DNA of 64,000 nucleotides from Candidatus Pedobacter colombiensis (GCA_029202485.1 CP119313.1:2914001-2978000), one strand, 5' to 3'. Positions 1 through 9,941 are shown, counted from the stretch's first letter. Notes: generated from the letters alone by a model not told the origin. Numbers and translations: made by a program.

Positions 1-11
1 AACATCATAAT

Positions 12-3000
12 ATGTTTAATAAGATTATTTTATTCTCTATAAAGAATAAATTAGTTATTGGCATAATGACTCTGGCCTTAATCGCCTGGGGAATTTATTC
101 ATTAACAAGATTACCTATTGATGCTGTGCCCGACATTACTAACAATCAGGTACAAATCATCTCACAAGCGCCTAGTCTGGGCGCGCAGGAAGTTGAACAG
201 TTTATTACGGCTCCTATTGAGCTTTCTATGGCCAACATCCCCAATGTGATCGAAAAACGTTCCATTTCACGTTCCGGGATATCTGTGATTACCATCGTTT
301 TCGAAGATGATACTGATATTTATTGGGCAAGGCAACAGGTGGCTGCACAATTAAAAGAAGCTGAAAGCATCATTCCTAATGGAATGGTTGAGCCTACCCT
401 GGCCCCCATTACCACTGGCCTGGGCGAAATTTATCAGTATGTTTTGCATACCAAAAAGGGGTATGAAGATAAATATTCTGCTACCGACCTCAGAACCTTG
501 CAAGATTGGGTGGTGAGAACCCAACTTGCCGGAACTAAAGGTGTTGCCGAAGTAAGTGGCTGGGGTGGTTATGTAAAACAGTATGAAATTGCACTCGACA
601 ATGAAAAACTGAATGCCAATAATGTAACCATTGCTCAAATCTATGCGGCACTTAAAAACAATAACGAAAACACCGGCGGTTCGTATATAGAGCAGCAAAG
701 TAATGCCTATACCATCCGAGGTATAGGCCAGGTGAAATCATTGGACGATATTGAAAAGATAGTCGTCAAAAATGTGGGTGGCGTTCCTGTACTCATCAGA
801 GATATTGGAACAGTACAATACGGTACGGCTACAAGATATGGCGCAGTAACCAGAAACGGTACCGGTGAAGTGGTAGCCGGAATTACCCTGATGCTGAAAG
901 GTGAAAACTTTAATCAGGTGATAGAAAATGTAAAAGAAAGGATTATCCAGGTCCAAAAAACCTTACCTGAAGGGGTGGTTATAGAACCTTATATTGACCG
1001 TACCGAATTGGTTGGTCGCTCCATCAGTACAGTTCAAAAAAACCTTATTGAAGGTGCCCTGATTGTAATTTTCGTACTCCTGCTCCTGCTTGGAAACTGG
1101 AGGGCTGGCCTGATTGTGGCTTCGGTAATTCCATTATCCATGTTGTTTGCATTTGCCATGATGCGCCTGTTTGGTGTTTCGGGCAACCTAATGAGCCTTG
1201 GGGCAATAGATTTTGGTTTAATTGTAGACGGGGCTGTCATTATTGTGGAAGCCATCATTTATAGACTAACAGAGAGCAAGCTATTTAAGGATACACCAAA
1301 GCTAACGCAACAGCAAATGGACAAAGAGGTATTTACAGCCTCTTCTAAAATCAGGGCCAGTGCTACCTTTGGTGAAATCATCATCCTTATTGTATACCTT
1401 CCTTTACTCTCCCTCCTAGGTATTGAAGGTAAAATGTTTAAGCCAATGGCCGAGACTGTCGTTTTTGCCATTGTAGGCGCCTTTATATTATCCCTTACTT
1501 ATATACCGATGGTAAGCGCCCTGTTTTTAAGTAAAAACACCACACATAAAAGAAATATATCAGATAAAATCATGGATTTTTTCAGGCGCATATACAAGCC
1601 TATGCTGGAGCGTGCGCTGGACTTTAAAAAGTTAATTGTAGCCATCGCCGTAATATGCTTCGGCTTTACCTTATGGATATTTAGCCATATGGGTGGCGAG
1701 TTCCTGCCTCAGCTTGAAGAAGGAGATTTGGCTATTGAAATTGCCATGGCACAGGGAACTTCCCTTACTCAGGTGGTAGAAACATTCGGTAAGGCCGAGA
1801 AAATATTGAAAGATAACTTTCCTGAAGTAAAACAGGTAGTCACAAGGATTGGAAGTGCGGAAATACCGACCGACCCCATGCCGATAGAACGTGGCGACAT
1901 GATGGTCGCTATGCTGCCAAAAGAAGAATGGACTACTGCAAAAACTAAGGATGAAATTTCGGAAAAAATGGAACATGCATTATCCGTTTTACCCGGTGTG
2001 AGTGTTGAGCTAACCCAACCTATGCAAATGCGTTTCAACGAGCTTATGACGGGTGTTAGGCAAGATGTAGCTATTAAAATTTATGGTGAAGACCTGGATG
2101 TACTAGCACAGGAAGCCAATAAAGTTTCTAAACTGATCGCCCCTGTGGCTGGCGTGAGCGAGCCGTTTGTGGAACAGGTAACCGGATTACCACAGATCGT
2201 AGTGACTTACGACAGAGATAGAATTGCACAATATGGATTAACCATTAGCGACATCAACAGTATTTTAAAAACTGCTTTTGCTGGGAATGTGGCGGGTGTA
2301 GTATTTGAAGGTGAGAAACGCTTTGATATGGTGGTCCGTTTGCAACGCGACCTTCGTGAGAACATTTCCAGTATTGAGAATTTATATATCCCCCTTCCTT
2401 CGGGTAATAAGGTGCCATTAAATCAGGTGTCGAAGATCGAACTTAAAGAAGCTCCTGCCCAAATCTCACGTGAGGATGGAAAAAGACGTATTTATGTAGG
2501 TTTTAATGTGAAAGGAAAAGATATTGAACGTACTGTAGCAGAAATTCAGCAGATATTGGATGCAAAGCTTAAACTTCCATCAGGTTACTATATTACTTAT
2601 GGTGGTCAGTTCCAAAACCTTAAAGAAGCCAAAAGCAGACTTTCTGTAGCAGTTCCAATAGCCATGATTTTAATTCTAGGCTTGCTTTATTTTACCTTCA
2701 GATCTTTTACACAAACCATATTGATCTTTACGGCTGTTCCATTATCGGCTATAGGCGGTGTATTTGCCTTATTGCTTAGAAGTATGCCTTTCAGTATCTC
2801 AGCCGGGGTTGGCTTTATTGCGCTGTTCGGCGTTGCTGTATTGAATGGAATTGTACTTATCTCCTATTTCAACCAATTAAAAGAAGAGGGCGTTACTGAT
2901 GTTTACAAGCGCGTAATGCAGGGTACAGCAGTGAGACTTAGGCCGGTAATTATGACTGCAGCGGTGGCTTCGTTGGGTTTTTTACCAATGGCCCTATCAG

Positions 3001-4379
3001 GTGGTGCAGGTGCCGAAGTGCAAAAACCTTTGGCGACTGTAGTGATTGGAGGCTTAATCTCAGCAACTCTACTCACGCTATTTGTGCTGCCTTGCTTATA
3101 TGTATTAGTTACAGACCGTAAAAAGAAGCTAGGTATGCCTACAAAACCATTAGTCATAATCATGTTGTTTTTTGCAGGATTAGGACTTACAGGTTCAGTT
3201 AAAGCACAACAACTGCCGATCTCTGCAGATACAGCGGTTGCGCTTGCCCTAAAAAATAACCTGCAGTTAAAATCGTCAGGATTGGCGATCGACCAGTCAA
3301 AAGCCATGCAAAAAACTGCTTTTGATCCGGCAAAAACTGCTTTCTCGGTTTCCCAGGACCCTACAGGTAGTGGCAGTAATGACAACTCTATTTCCGTTTC
3401 TCAAAGCTTTGCCTGGCCCGGATTTTATAAGAACCAGAAAAAAGTGCTGACCGAACAAACCGGCCTTATGGAAAAATCGGGTAATTATACCAAATCGGAA
3501 ATTACCCGTGACACCAGACTAGCTTACTATAAGCTGATTTACAGCATCAATACTTTAAAAATATTGGAATTGCAGGACAGCATCTACCGCAATTTCATTA
3601 AAAAATCAGAGCTCAGGTACAAGGTAGGCGAAACATCTAACCTGGAGCTGATTACAGCAAGAAACAAGTACCAGGAAGTACAAGCCTTAAAAAAAGCAGC
3701 AGAAACTGACCTCGCCATCCAACAGTTAAACCTCCAGCAGCTTTTAAATTTAAAAACAACAATCAATCCTACTGAAAAGGTGCTTCCAATACTCGATTTG
3801 GTTGAAACAGAAACAAATGGGCCCGGCAATAGTCCACTGATTGATGTATACCAGCAACAAATAGCGGTAGCTAAAGCAAAAATTGATTTGGAACGTTCGC
3901 GCACTATGCCAGATTTGACACTTGGTTACGCACAACAATTCGTGATCAAATCTTTTAATCCGGCAAATATAGATCGTAGTTATACACCAGGAACCCGAAT
4001 TGCTGGTCTTCAGGTAGGTATTGCGGTGCCTATATTTAATGGTGCCAGTCGTGCAAGGGTAAACACTGAAAAAATCGCAGTACAAATTGCCGAAACAGAC
4101 TACCAGCGCATACAAAACCAGCTGGCTATGCAGTATCAGCAAGAGCTTCAAAATTATGCTCAGCACAAAAGTATTGCAGATTATTTTACCTCTGATGGCT
4201 TAAAGCAGGCCGACGAGCAACTACGTATTGCACAGGTATCTTATGATCTGGGCGAGATTGGTTACATTGAATTTATTCAAAATATGGCGCTGGCTGTACA
4301 AAGTAAGCTCAATTATCTGCAAACTGTCAACCAGTTGAACCAATCAGTTATTCAATTACAATTTTTAAAAGGGAACTAA
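12..4379 (+). CDS. czcA: CzcA-type heavy-metal RND efflux pump fused to a TolC-like outer-membrane factor
   Basis: Inner-membrane proton/metal antiporter that would export divalent cations from the periplasm or cytosol. Residues 1 to about 1045 are a complete HME-RND transporter with a short N-terminal arm, TM1 and two periplasmic loops. The TM4 proton-relay signature DFGxxxDGAxxxxxE is present (D400, D406, E413). This matches CzcA-like Zn/Co/Ni pumps and not the CusA pattern, so Cu/Ag specificity is unlikely. After a hydrophobic, signal-like segment (about 1045-1063) ending in KAQQ comes a second domain of roughly 390 residues with the coiled-coil repeats of an outer-membrane efflux protein. 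RND-OMF fusions of this size are known in Bacteroidota. The stop is four bases before the adaptor gene, so the two are co-transcribed. Only 11 bases precede the ATG, so the promoter is outside the window. Confidence 0.93.
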   Translation: MFNKIILFSIKNKLVIGIMTLALIAWGIYSLTRLPIDAVPDITNNQVQIISQAPSLGAQEVEQFITAPIELSMANIPNVIEKRSISRSGISVITIVFEDDTDIYWARQQVAAQLKEAESIIPNGMVEPTLAPITTGLGEIYQYVLHTKKGYEDKYSATDLRTLQDWVVRTQLAGTKGVAEVSGWGGYVKQYEIALDNEKLNANNVTIAQIYAALKNNNENTGGSYIEQQSNAYTIRGIGQVKSLDDIEKIVVKNVGGVPVLIRDIGTVQYGTATRYGAVTRNGTGEVVAGITLMLKGENFNQVIENVKERIIQVQKTLPEGVVIEPYIDRTELVGRSISTVQKNLIEGALIVIFVLLLLLGNWRAGLIVASVIPLSMLFAFAMMRLFGVSGNLMSLGAIDFGLIVDGAVIIVEAIIYRLTESKLFKDTPKLTQQQMDKEVFTASSKIRASATFGEIIILIVYLPLLSLLGIEGKMFKPMAETVVFAIVGAFILSLTYIPMVSALFLSKNTTHKRNISDKIMDFFRRIYKPMLERALDFKKLIVAIAVICFGFTLWIFSHMGGEFLPQLEEGDLAIEIAMAQGTSLTQVVETFGKAEKILKDNFPEVKQVVTRIGSAEIPTDPMPIERGDMMVAMLPKEEWTTAKTKDEISEKMEHALSVLPGVSVELTQPMQMRFNELMTGVRQDVAIKIYGEDLDVLAQEANKVSKLIAPVAGVSEPFVEQVTGLPQIVVTYDRDRIAQYGLTISDINSILKTAFAGNVAGVVFEGEKRFDMVVRLQRDLRENISSIENLYIPLPSGNKVPLNQVSKIELKEAPAQISREDGKRRIYVGFNVKGKDIERTVAEIQQILDAKLKLPSGYYITYGGQFQNLKEAKSRLSVAVPIAMILILGLLYFTFRSFTQTILIFTAVPLSAIGGVFALLLRSMPFSISAGVGFIALFGVAVLNGIVLISYFNQLKEEGVTDVYKRVMQGTAVRLRPVIMTAAVASLGFLPMALSGGAGAEVQKPLATVVIGGLISATLLTLFVLPCLYVLVTDRKKKLGMPTKPLVIIMLFFAGLGLTGSVKAQQLPISADTAVALALKNNLQLKSSGLAIDQSKAMQKTAFDPAKTAFSVSQDPTGSGSNDNSISVSQSFAWPGFYKNQKKVLTEQTGLMEKSGNYTKSEITRDTRLAYYKLIYSINTLKILELQDSIYRNFIKKSELRYKVGETSNLELITARNKYQEVQALKKAAETDLAIQQLNLQQLLNLKTTINPTEKVLPILDLVETETNGPGNSPLIDVYQQQIAVAKAKIDLERSRTMPDLTLGYAQQFVIKSFNPANIDRSYTPGTRIAGLQVGIAVPIFNGASRARVNTEKIAVQIAETDYQRIQNQLAMQYQQELQNYAQHKSIADYFTSDGLKQADEQLRIAQVSYDLGEIGYIEFIQNMALAVQSKLNYLQTVNQLNQSVIQLQFLKGN

Positions 4380-4383
4380 TTCG

Positions 4384-5685
4384 ATGAACGCAACACCATA
4401 TATCAAAAGAAACTTAGCTGTACTCATCTGTTCAGCATTTATCATCACCGTAATCACCTCTTGCGGTGATACCACCAAAAAAGCGGAAACAACTGCGGAA
4501 GCCAAAGGAACACATGATTATGGTGCCGAAGGCCATGAAGAACACAGTGAAGCACTTGAGCTGAGTCAGGAACAAATGAATGCGGTAGGCATTGTAATTG
4601 GAAATATAGAACAAAAGAACCTGACTGAAGTTGTAAAAGCAAGTGGACAGTTGGCTGTACCACCGCAAAATGCAGCCCAGATTAATGTACTTACTGGTGG
4701 GATCATCAGAAAAATCAATGTAATTGAAGGCCAACGTGTAAATAAGGGGCAGGTATTGGTAACCATCGAAAATCAGGACCTGATCAGACTTCAACAGGAT
4801 TACCTGACTGCTAAAGGTGGCTTTAGCTATGTTGAAGCCGAATACCACCGCCAGCAACAACTTAAAGCTGCCAATGCGGGTACTGGAAAGGCCCATCAGC
4901 AGGCAGAGGCTAATTATAACGCCGAACAGGCCAAACTAAAGGCTTTGGAACGCCAGCTTCAGCAATATGGCATTGCTGTTGGCCGTGTTGCATCGGGCAA
5001 TATCACCTCGCAAGTGCCGGTTAAAGCGCCTATCAATGGCACAATAGGAAAAATCACAGCAGAAACAGGCTCTTATGCCCAACCGGGTGTGTCGATCATG
5101 GATATTGTAGACAACTCTAAGATCCATGCCGATCTCATTGTATTTGAAAAAGATCTATCCAAAATTAAAGTGGGCCAGAAAGTTGATTTCAGATTAACCA
5201 ATCAAAAGAATGAGCAAATTGAAGGGCATATCTATGGCATCAATAAATCATTTGAGAACGATAGCAAAGGCGTGGTCGTTCATACGGTGATAAAAAAACC
5301 AGGTGCCAACCTCATTCCTGGAATGTATGTCACAGGCCTTATAGGTGTAGGTACTGCAACTGCCAACGCCGTACCTATTGACGCTGTAGTACGATCAGAG
5401 GGAAAGGAATTCATTTTTATCCTTGATGCTGGTACCAAAGCCGCACACGAGGAAGAACATGGACATACACATCAAAGAGAAGCCGAAGAAAAACACAAAG
5501 AAGAGGATGCAAAAGACGAAAATTCAGTACATTTCAAAAAAATTGAAGTAACCACGGGAGTTTCGGAATTAGGCTATATCCAGATCACGCCTGTAGAAAA
5601 ATTACCTGCTAATGTTAAAGTAGTCACAAAAGGGGCCTTTTATTTGCAGTCAAAATCATCAGGACCGGCAGAACACAGTCATTAA
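4384..5685 (+). CDS. czcB: CzcB/CusB-type periplasmic adaptor lipoprotein
   Basis: Membrane-fusion protein that would link the RND pump to its outer-membrane channel. The N-terminus is a lipoprotein signal ending in the lipobox-like TSC (about residues 25-27), followed by a His/Glu-rich stretch (HDYGAEGHEEH), typical of metal-binding adaptors. A biotinyl-lipoyl half-motif (VLTGGIIRKINVIEGQRVNKG), an alpha-helical hairpin rich in Gln/Ala and the second lipoyl half (VKAPINGTIGKI) follow, then beta-barrel and membrane-proximal domains. A second His/Glu-rich insert lies near residues 358-375 and could collect metal ions. The gene begins four bases after czcA and precedes a Fur-family regulator by 23 bases, which supports a single efflux operon. 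Confidence 0.92.
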   Translation: MNATPYIKRNLAVLICSAFIITVITSCGDTTKKAETTAEAKGTHDYGAEGHEEHSEALELSQEQMNAVGIVIGNIEQKNLTEVVKASGQLAVPPQNAAQINVLTGGIIRKINVIEGQRVNKGQVLVTIENQDLIRLQQDYLTAKGGFSYVEAEYHRQQQLKAANAGTGKAHQQAEANYNAEQAKLKALERQLQQYGIAVGRVASGNITSQVPVKAPINGTIGKITAETGSYAQPGVSIMDIVDNSKIHADLIVFEKDLSKIKVGQKVDFRLTNQKNEQIEGHIYGINKSFENDSKGVVVHTVIKKPGANLIPGMYVTGLIGVGTATANAVPIDAVVRSEGKEFIFILDAGTKAAHEEEHGHTHQREAEEKHKEEDAKDENSVHFKKIEVTTGVSELGYIQITPVEKLPANVKVVTKGAFYLQSKSSGPAEHSH

Positions 5686-5708
5686 TTGAACAATTAGCAG
5701 AAAGCATT

Positions 5709-6131
5709 ATGATACAGGACATGGAACGCAGACTTAAAGCCAGGCATATTAATCCTACCGCCATGCGTTTATTGGTCTTGGAGTTTTTAACAAAACAAAC
5801 TGCAGCGATAAGTTTAAATGATCTTGAAAAAGGTATGGCTCCATCAGACCGTATCACCCTATACCGAACGTTAAAAACTTTTGAAGAAAAAGGTTTAGTA
5901 CATAGTATAGAAGATGGTAGTGGCGCCACCAAGTATGCTTTATGCGATGCAGATTGTGATGGGGAAAACCATCATGATCTGCATGTTCACTTTTACTGCA
6001 ACAATTGCAGGGAAACCTTTTGTTTGCCCAACACCAGCATTCCGGAACTGGCCTTACCTGAAGGTTTTAAACAAGAGGAAATGAACCTGATCATCAAGGG
6101 TATTTGTAAAGTTTGCAATAGCATTGCATAA
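5709..6131 (+). CDS. Fur-family transcriptional regulator
   Basis: A 140-residue Fur superfamily repressor, the usual length. The N-terminal winged helix carries the recognition-helix pattern SDRITLYRTLKTFEEKGLV (about residues 46-64). The dimerisation part contains an HHDLHVHFYC segment and two CxxC pairs (CNNC near 97-100 and CKVC near 134-137) that would form the structural zinc site. It lies between the adaptor gene and the P-type ATPase, so it probably senses the metal that the operon exports and controls the operon. Whether it is Zur-like, Fur-like or another branch cannot be decided from sequence alone; zinc is favoured because of the CzcA-type pump and the His-rich ATPase. The first ATG is used as the start; an alternative at codon 5 is possible. 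Confidence 0.88.
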   Translation: MIQDMERRLKARHINPTAMRLLVLEFLTKQTAAISLNDLEKGMAPSDRITLYRTLKTFEEKGLVHSIEDGSGATKYALCDADCDGENHHDLHVHFYCNNCRETFCLPNTSIPELALPEGFKQEEMNLIIKGICKVCNSIA

Positions 6132-6141
6132 GATCATGCCT

Positions 6142-6149
6142 TACCTTTG
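6142..6149 (+). promoter_or_regulatory. Possible -7 element before the P-type ATPase gene
   Basis: TACCTTTG matches the Bacteroidota -7 consensus TAnnTTTG exactly and lies 18 bases before the ATPase start codon. The nearest upstream TTTG (6112-6115) is 26 bases away, more than the usual spacing of about 19, so the -33 part is not convincing. It could give the ATPase a promoter of its own in addition to read-through from the efflux operon. Confidence 0.3.
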
Positions 6150-6166
6150 ATTTATAATTTAAGGTT

Positions 6167-8164
6167 ATGAAGGTATCAAACATAAGTTCGGGCTGCTGTG
6201 GAGCTGAAGAACTCAATCATAAAATAAAACATCATCACCATATGGAGCCGCTATCCGCTGTTCACGAACATAGTGACGACGATGGGCATAACCATGGAGC
6301 GGAATCAGCCCAAAGCTGGACCAGTCACTGGCCACTGTTAACATCTCTTACTGTTGTAGTGGTAATGATGGTATTAGAATACGGCTTCCACATCACCTTT
6401 AACAACCTAATACAGCTAACCATCTATGTTCCCGCTTACTTATTAGCAGGATATAATGTATTGAACCTGGCTTTTAGAAAAGCCCTAAGATTTGATTTCT
6501 TTAATGAATTCTTTTTAATGAGTGTGGCCACTATCGGTGCTTTCACTATTGGCTCGTATAGCGAGGGGGTAGCCGTAATGGTTTTCTACTCTATCGGTGA
6601 ATGGTTTCAAGATAATGCAGTAAGTAATGCCAAACGAAGCATTAAAGCGCTATTGGATATTAGGCCAAATGCCGTTGATGTGATTAGAGATGGAAAAGTT
6701 TTTACTGTTGATCCGGCAGAAGTGGACATTGACGAGATGATACAGGTAAAACCAGGTGAAAAAGTAGGGTTGGATGGTATATTGTTGTCGGACAAAGCCA
6801 CCTTCAATACCGCCGCATTGACCGGAGAAAGCAAACCCGACAATAAAATTAAAGGTGAAATCGTACTTGCCGGAATGATCAATCTGGAGCAAGTAAGTAC
6901 AGTTCAGATTAAAGCTGTATTTAAAGATAGTAAGCTGAGTAAAATATTGGAAATGGTGCAGGATGCTACAGCACGTAAATCACAAACGCAATTGTTCATT
7001 TCTCGTTTTGCCAAAATATACACCCCTATCGTATTTGCATTGGCTGTTATGGTGGTTACACTGCCATGGCTCGTTGTTTCAGATTATGTTTTTAGAGATT
7101 GGTTATACAGAGGCCTGGTCTTTTTAGTAATCAGTTGTCCTTGTGCACTGGTAGTCTCTATCCCCCTTGGCTATTTTGGCGGAATTGGTTTAGCTTCTAA
7201 AAATGGAATCTTATTTAAAGGTTCAAACTTTCTGGATGTGATGACCAAAGTAAATACTATTGTGATGGATAAAACCGGTACGCTAACTAAAGGTGTATTT
7301 GAAGTTCAAAAAATAGTGACCAATAATTTTGAGGAAAGAGAATTAATCTTACTAACAGCTGCTATTGAAAGTAAATCTACCCATCCTATTGCAATTGCTG
7401 TAGTTAAATATGCAGGAGATGACTATCGTGAAGCCAGAATTGGAAACATAGAAGAAATCCCTGGCCATGGACTTAAAGGAACAATAAACGAGAAGTCGAT
7501 ACTTGCGGGAAATACCAAACTGCTTAAAAAGTTCGGCGTGGAGTACGACCATAGTATCGACAGCGAAGCGGATACTATTGTTGTCATTGCTGTTGATGGT
7601 AAATATGCGGGTTACATTATCATTGCAGATGAGCTTAAAGAAGATGCCAAACAGGCTATTGCTGACATGCATCGATTAAATATCCAAACGGTAATGCTTA
7701 GCGGCGATAAACAAAGTGTGGTGAATAAAGTGGCCAAACTGTTGGGCATTGATCATGCTTATGGCGATCTGTTACCTGAGGACAAAGTAAAAAAGGTAGC
7801 AACACTTAAAAATGACGGTAAGCACCTGGCCTTTGTAGGTGATGGGGTAAATGATGCGCCTGTTGTAGCCCTTTCCGATGCAGGGGTTGCCATGGGCGGG
7901 CTGGGTAGTGATGTAACAATAGAGACGGCCGATGTTGTCATCCAGAACGATCAGCCTTCAAAAATTGTAACTGCTATAAGAATTGGAAAACTCACCAGAA
8001 ACATTGTTTGGCAAAATATAGTTTTTGCTTTGGGGGTTAAAATCATTGTCTTGATTTTAGGCGCAGGAGGTATGGCTACTTTATGGGAAGCGGTAATTGC
8101 CGATGTAGGCGTAGCCCTACTGGCTATTTTAAATGCAGTCCGCATTCAGCAAATGAAGTTATAA
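6167..8164 (+). CDS. P1B-type heavy-metal translocating ATPase (Zn/Cd/Pb/Co type likely)
   Basis: ATP-driven inner-membrane exporter of soft or divalent metal ions. The 665-residue protein has all core motifs: TGES in the actuator domain (about 222-225), the metal-binding CPC in the transmembrane helix (324-326), the phosphorylation site DKTGT (D368), the HP dipeptide of the P1B nucleotide domain (in KSTHPIAIA, about 404-412) and GDGVND (558-563). In place of an N-terminal CxxC heavy-metal-associated domain there is a short tail with a Cys-Cys pair (10-11) and His clusters (HHHH, HEH, HNH). CPC plus a His-rich tail and the adjacent CzcAB genes fit a ZntA/CadA-like zinc-group ATPase; copper is less likely. 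It follows the Fur gene by 35 bases and ends the metal block. Confidence 0.92.
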   Translation: MKVSNISSGCCGAEELNHKIKHHHHMEPLSAVHEHSDDDGHNHGAESAQSWTSHWPLLTSLTVVVVMMVLEYGFHITFNNLIQLTIYVPAYLLAGYNVLNLAFRKALRFDFFNEFFLMSVATIGAFTIGSYSEGVAVMVFYSIGEWFQDNAVSNAKRSIKALLDIRPNAVDVIRDGKVFTVDPAEVDIDEMIQVKPGEKVGLDGILLSDKATFNTAALTGESKPDNKIKGEIVLAGMINLEQVSTVQIKAVFKDSKLSKILEMVQDATARKSQTQLFISRFAKIYTPIVFALAVMVVTLPWLVVSDYVFRDWLYRGLVFLVISCPCALVVSIPLGYFGGIGLASKNGILFKGSNFLDVMTKVNTIVMDKTGTLTKGVFEVQKIVTNNFEERELILLTAAIESKSTHPIAIAVVKYAGDDYREARIGNIEEIPGHGLKGTINEKSILAGNTKLLKKFGVEYDHSIDSEADTIVVIAVDGKYAGYIIIADELKEDAKQAIADMHRLNIQTVMLSGDKQSVVNKVAKLLGIDHAYGDLLPEDKVKKVATLKNDGKHLAFVGDGVNDAPVVALSDAGVAMGGLGSDVTIETADVVIQNDQPSKIVTAIRIGKLTRNIVWQNIVFALGVKIIVLILGAGGMATLWEAVIADVGVALLAILNAVRIQQMKL

Positions 8165-8255
8165 ATCATTGCCAATTGAATTTATAAATCTGCTAATAAC
8201 GTGTATTAAAAAATCGGTTTTTATGACGCAATTGCATTAGCAATTATATATTTCA

Positions 8256-9776
8256 ATGAAAACCAAATCAACTTTAGCGATCTGCATTCTGTTTATTGCA
8301 GGATTAACACTTTCCTTTGTAAAAGACAAGGTATGGACCTCCAAATTCTTATCGGTAAACAAAGATGGCAGCATTACCTATTTCCCCGATGAGAAGGGTA
8401 ATATTATTCCCGATTTTAGCCGCGTAGGCTATCATCATGGTTTAAAAGAAATTCCCCAGGTAAAAGTGGTAAAAACGGTTTCACCAGTAAAAGGTGATGC
8501 CGGTAGCACCATTCAGGAAGCCATTGATGAGGTATCGGCAATGCCGCTTGGTGCTGATGGCTTTAGAGGTGCAATTCTATTAAAAAAGGGCGATTATCCT
8601 ATTTCAGGAACGATTAACATAAAAGCTGAGGGCATCGTTTTAAGAGGTGAAGGAAATACTGCTGAGGGCACCAGACTAATTGCCTCAGGCAAAGGCTTAC
8701 GCTCATTGCTCAAAATTAATGGAAAAGGCAAAATTTCTGAAGTTGGCGACAAGGTGAAAATTACTGACGCCTATGTGCCTACCGGTGCAAAATCTTTTCA
8801 GGTAGCCTCATCAAAAGGGTTTAAAGCCGGCGATAGAATCATTGTTTACAGACCAGGAACAGAAAACTGGATTCACGATCTTCAGATGGATAAAATTGAA
8901 GAAAGAAATGGAACTAAACAATGGAAAGCGGACCAATATAACCTTAGCTACGAAAGAGAAATTGTAGCGGTAGATGGCAATAAAATCACCATAGACAATC
9001 CGATAGTGATGGCTATGGAAGAGCAATATGGTGGTGGGCTAATTTTTAAATACGAATTTAAAGGACGTATAAAAGAGGTGGGCGTTGAGAACATCTATTT
9101 TGAATCTGAATATGCCAATGATACTGATGAAGATCATGGTTGGATTGCTGTTGATTTTAATCAAATTGAAAATGCCTGGGTAAGTGATGTAACTTCCCGC
9201 TATTTTGGTTACGCTTGTGTAAGTTTAGATGGTGATGCAAAAAATGTAACGGTAAAGAATTCAAAATGCTTTGATGCCAAATCGGTCATTACTGGAGGTA
9301 AAAGGTATTCGTTTAACAATACCGGCCAGCAAAATCTATTTATGGATCTGGAAACTACTGAAGGCAGACACGATTATGTGACAGGAGCCAAAACATGTGG
9401 GCCTAATGTTTTTTTCCGCTGCAAATCAAGAAAGACACATGCTGATATTGGTCCGCACCACCGTTGGTCTAGCGGTACTCTGTATGACAATATTGATACG
9501 GATGGTGAGATTAATGTACAAGACCGTGGTAACTGGGGTAGTGGTCACGGCTGGGCTGGTGTTACTCAGGTATTGTGGAATTGCAAGGTTAAAGGTGCTG
9601 CCATTCAAAATCCATGGGTATCGGGTAAAAATTATGCTGTTGGTGTACAGGGAGACAAGTTGAAAGGACGTCTAAATGGAAAGCCTGATGGAGAATGGGA
9701 AGGTTTAAATAAAACTGATCTTCAACCAGCTTCGCTGTATTTGGCACAAATTAAAGCGGCAAAGGGGGTAAAATAG
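8256..9776 (+). CDS. Exported right-handed beta-helix protein, pectate-lyase-like superfamily
   Basis: A 506-residue protein with an N-terminal hydrophobic signal segment (about 1-22). After residue 80 come an IQEAIDE helix and short parallel-beta coils (GAILLKKGDYPISGTI, GIVLRGEG), the usual opening of a pectate-lyase-like beta-helix. The later part has repeated N/D-rich turns and a conserved block, GPHHRWSSGTLYDNIDTDG, with a GNWGSGHGWAG motif. It resembles the beta-helix protein at 11499-13013, including the PDFSxxGY N-terminal motif, the TLYDxID motif and a C-terminal PxSLYxAQ motif. The enzymatic class is unknown: lyase, glycosidase or epimerase activities all occur on this fold. It is the only sugar-related gene on the plus strand here, 91 bases after the ATPase gene, and faces the large enzyme operon. 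Confidence 0.8.
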   Translation: MKTKSTLAICILFIAGLTLSFVKDKVWTSKFLSVNKDGSITYFPDEKGNIIPDFSRVGYHHGLKEIPQVKVVKTVSPVKGDAGSTIQEAIDEVSAMPLGADGFRGAILLKKGDYPISGTINIKAEGIVLRGEGNTAEGTRLIASGKGLRSLLKINGKGKISEVGDKVKITDAYVPTGAKSFQVASSKGFKAGDRIIVYRPGTENWIHDLQMDKIEERNGTKQWKADQYNLSYEREIVAVDGNKITIDNPIVMAMEEQYGGGLIFKYEFKGRIKEVGVENIYFESEYANDTDEDHGWIAVDFNQIENAWVSDVTSRYFGYACVSLDGDAKNVTVKNSKCFDAKSVITGGKRYSFNNTGQQNLFMDLETTEGRHDYVTGAKTCGPNVFFRCKSRKTHADIGPHHRWSSGTLYDNIDTDGEINVQDRGNWGSGHGWAGVTQVLWNCKVKGAAIQNPWVSGKNYAVGVQGDKLKGRLNGKPDGEWEGLNKTDLQPASLYLAQIKAAKGVK

Positions 9777-9860
9777 GGATTCTTCTCTGAGTCTGCATTT
9801 CTTCAGCGCTGAAAAAGCGCTAAAAAAAGCTAGGTCTCATCGAAAACCCAATTTTACAGT

Positions 9861-9899
9861 TAAGGCACAATCAAAACATTCAGTTTGGATTGTGCCTTA
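9861..9899. terminator. Bidirectional intrinsic terminator
   Basis: A perfect 12-bp inverted repeat (9861-9872 pairs with 9888-9899) with a 15-base loop. It is followed by a T-run (TTTTT at 9904-9908) on the plus strand and by AT-rich sequence on the minus strand. It sits between the convergent ends of the beta-helix gene (9776) and the esterase gene (9942), where it can stop transcription from both sides. Confidence 0.8.
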
Positions 9900-9941
9900 C
9901 TTGTTTTTACGCTTACTTATATTTTTACTTTTAGAGGTAGG

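Noticed and set aside
351..698. Antisense open frames inside czcA, susC and glycosidase genes
   Set aside because: They lie in shadow frames of strongly supported genes, have no family motifs and show unusual composition.
8230..8245. AATTGC/GCAATT hairpin before the beta-helix gene as a terminator of the metal operon
   Set aside because: Six AT-rich pairs without a T-run directly before a start codon; not enough for a terminator call.
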